A stretch of 7,248 nt of DNA from Nitrospirota bacterium (GTDB lineage: Bacteria > Nitrospirota > Thermodesulfovibrionia > Thermodesulfovibrionales > Magnetobacteriaceae): NCBI GenBank assembly GCA_015232165.1, contig JADGAE010000088.1, positions 1-7,248 of the forward strand. The letters are read 5' to 3'. The translations under genes and the position numbers were made by a program. The notes under the pieces were generated by a model. That model did no database searches. It had not been told where the DNA came from and saw only the letters and a list, made by a program, of their open reading frames with translations. Below, piece by piece: positions 6,293 through 7,248 of the stretch (positions are counted from its first letter, which is position 1; every line of letters starts with the position of its first letter).

Positions 6293-6754
6293 TTATTCGG
6301 CCTTGCCCAATCCCGTCTTTGCAAGTATCTTGCTCGCTATGGGCGGAAAGACGTAAAGCTCCTTCATGGATTCCATTACAGTGCCCATGTACTTTGTTGT
6401 CTCATCCGATACGGCCAGCCCCTTTTTCTTGACGTCCTGCAGGTACTCCATCCATACGGCGTGGTCCCAGGTACCTTTTGTCTTTTTGATAAATCCAACG
6501 GAATTCTCTGCAAGGGCCATCATGGCATTTGTAATGCCGTCGGTCGTGGCCGCCGCACCGTAGAACTTCTTCATTGACTCAAGCAATGTCCCCAGGTAGG
6601 CCTTCATCTCTTCAGTTGTCTCAAATCCCAGCTTCTGTACATCTGCCAGAAAGTCCATCCATGCAGTGTGGTCCCATATCCCCTTTTGACGCTCTACAAA
6701 CTTGGCTGCCAGCTCAATCAACTCGTCAAACTGTCCCATTAACTTCTTAGACAT
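6293..6754 (-). CDS. Protein of two tandem repeats, function unknown
   Basis: 153 residues, soluble, with no signal peptide. It is an internal duplication with a period of 69 residues: repeat 1 at ~12-65 and repeat 2 at ~81-134. Both carry KGxWDHxxWMxxLxDVxKxG (W27/W96, D28/D97, H29/H98, W32/W101), then a stretch with T-E-T and Y-GT, and finish with ESMK(K/E)(F/L)Y. Both repeats look helical and amphipathic. I do not recognise the family. The invariant W-D-H-x-x-W suggests a structural or ligand-binding site; this is inference. The start is ATG 6754, because GGGAGG (6760-6765) lies 5 bases ahead. An in-frame ATG 13 codons upstream (6793) has no ribosome site and follows a CT-rich stretch. It is the first gene of a likely operon with the TRL lipoprotein. 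Confidence 0.8.
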   Translation of the reverse strand: MSKKLMGQFDELIELAAKFVERQKGIWDHTAWMDFLADVQKLGFETTEEMKAYLGTLLESMKKFYGAAATTDGITNAMMALAENSVGFIKKTKGTWDHAVWMEYLQDVKKKGLAVSDETTKYMGTVMESMKELYVFPPIASKILAKTGLGKAE

Positions 6755-6822
6755 TGAATCCTCCCATAGATCGTTTTTTTTTGTTTTCTCCATAAAGGAG
6801 AGTCTGTTTTTTCTTCTGTACT

Positions 6823-6852
6823 GTTATACCAAATCATATGCGTGCTTGTCAA
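6823..6852 (-). promoter_or_regulatory. Sigma70-type promoter of the two-repeat protein/TRL operon
   Basis: On the minus strand, perfect TTGACA (6852-6847) is followed after 18 bases by TATAAC (6828-6823). The predicted leader is about 60 bases and runs through the small hairpin at 6787-6801 and an A-run to the GGGAGG site. The target duplication of the adjacent element starts at 6860, leaving 7 bases to the -35 box. Confidence 0.75.
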
Positions 6853-6868
6853 TACGTAATTATGCAAT

Positions 6869-7013
6869 GGGCGCATCAAAAAGTCATGGGTGCCTTGAGA
6901 AAAAAAAGGGAGAAGGACTCTGTCCTTCTCCCTCAGACCCTCATCCTGCAAGGGGACCAGTCCCCTTGACCCCATAAAGGACATCTTGTTACCCATGAAA
7001 AATTGATGCGCCC
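6869..7013. mobile_element. Complete 145-bp MITE-like element, terminus type B, GC-rich core
   Basis: The terminal inverted repeats GGGCGCATCAA-5-CATGGGT (6869-6891 and the inverse at 6991-7013) match at 19 of 23 positions. The perfect 9-bp direct repeat TTATGCAAT flanks them (6860-6868 and 7014-7022). The interior starts with an 11-bp perfect stem, GGGAGAAGGAC/GTCCTTCTCCC (6908-6932, loop TCT). It is followed by TCAGACC, a 9-bp stem CAAGGGGAC/GTCCCCTTG (6949-6968) and ACCCCAT. This is the same order of parts as at 3026-3172, but the outer termini are those of the 4694-4935 element. It has no coding capacity. Confidence 0.85.
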
Positions 7014-7128
7014 TTATGCAATAGCACGAAACCATACAAATACACGGCCAATTTATACATTATGTTGCAATTGAGTGACATAAGTTCCCGTTTGGAGAAT
7101 AGGTGCTCCTAACATTGATAAGAGAGTA

Positions 7129-7158
7129 TTGTAAAAAAGGACTTTTTGAGCATATAAT
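7129..7158 (+). promoter_or_regulatory. Possible promoter of the rightward partial gene
   Basis: TTGTAA (7129-7134), an 18-base gap and a consensus TATAAT (7153-7158). Transcription would start at about 7165, on the ATG itself, so the message would be nearly leaderless. Confidence 0.4.
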
Positions 7159-7164
7159 AACCGT

Positions 7165-7248
7165 ATGGTACTTAAGGCTATAAAAGAGGAGAGACTTGCC
7201 GTTGGTGGCGGGGTGATAGTGTTGGTGTTGCTTTTGGTAGCCATCCTT
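7165..7248 (+). CDS. Start of a probable membrane protein, cut by the window edge
   Basis: 28 codons are visible before the window ends. A charged start, MVLKAIKEERLA, is followed by a hydrophobic stretch GGGVIVLVLLLVAIL, which looks like an N-terminal membrane anchor or signal. No Shine-Dalgarno sequence lies in the usual place before ATG 7165. The purine-rich GAGGAGA at 7186-7192 is 20 bases ahead of an in-frame GTG at 7213, too far to be convincing. The TATAAT just upstream suggests a leaderless start. The family cannot be told from this fragment. The opposite strand is also open here, so the strand is a judgement. Confidence 0.45.
   Translation, partial: MVLKAIKEERLAVGGGVIVLVLLLVAIL

Larger units (their letters stand above)
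6755..7164. other. 410-base divergent intergenic region
   Basis: No gene is supported. The region holds the promoter of the two-repeat protein gene (6823-6852), a small TCTCC-ATAAA-GGAGA hairpin in its leader (6787-6801), a complete type B element (6869-7013) and a possible promoter for the rightward partial gene (7129-7158). Confidence 0.65.

Noticed and set aside
5885..6577. Long plus-strand ORF of 230 codons
   Set aside because: It runs antisense to two well-supported minus-strand genes with good ribosome sites. Its translation looks like no protein family and it has no site of its own.
6755..6793. Upstream ATG at 6793 for the two-repeat protein
   Set aside because: It is preceded by a CT-rich stretch with no ribosome site. 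The ATG at 6754 has GGGAGG at 5 bases.
6702..6977. Plus-strand ORF ending in a proline-rich tail
   Set aside because: Its tail is the translated core of the 6869-7013 element and its head is antisense to a real gene.
7053..7244. Minus-strand ORF of 63 codons at the right edge
   Set aside because: It has no ribosome site or recognisable domain and is antisense to a frame with a plausible membrane segment and promoter.

Overview
This window looks like a chromosomal segment from a Gram-negative, repeat-rich bacterium. It carries a RodZ-type protein with a single membrane span, a TRL-family lipoprotein and a fused acyl-CoA/acyl-ACP synthetase. The mix of genes and the abundance of short mobile repeats would fit Nitrospirota or a related deep lineage, but the sequence alone does not settle this. 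There is no rRNA, tRNA, transposase gene or CRISPR array in the window.

Layout: (1) 1-97 is the right end of a small inverted-repeat element that ends against the stop codon of the next gene. (2) 105-2828 (-) is a 907-residue fusion of an AMP-forming acyl-CoA ligase, an acyl carrier domain and a PlsC acyltransferase. A 26-codon ORF lies just upstream and overlaps its start as ATGA. (3) 2829-3692 has no recognised gene apart from that ORF. It holds a solitary element end, two complete miniature inverted-repeat elements with target duplications, and a pair of palindromes ahead of the next gene. (4) 3693-4457 (+) is cas6, with no other cas gene or array in view. Inverted copies of an ~80-bp sequence flank it. 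(5) 4458-5046 has no gene. It holds a hairpin, the second flanking repeat, another complete miniature element and a promoter. (6) 5047-5829 (+) is rodZ-like. (7) 5894-6220 and 6293-6754 (-) are a TRL-family lipoprotein gene and an upstream gene for a two-repeat protein of unknown function, probably one operon read from the promoter at 6823-6852. (8) 6869-7013 is a fourth complete miniature element. (9) 7165-7248 (+) is the start of a probable membrane-protein gene cut by the window edge.

The genes do not form one obvious pathway. Lipid activation and transfer (the fusion), cell shape (RodZ) and an envelope lipoprotein are cell-envelope functions; cas6 processes CRISPR RNA. The unifying feature is the intergenic repeat system. 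At least four complete small elements have terminal inverted repeats and flanking duplications of 6-9 bp. Two types of terminus occur with two types of interior in all four combinations, and two elements of one terminus type sit exactly 7 bases from a predicted -35 box.
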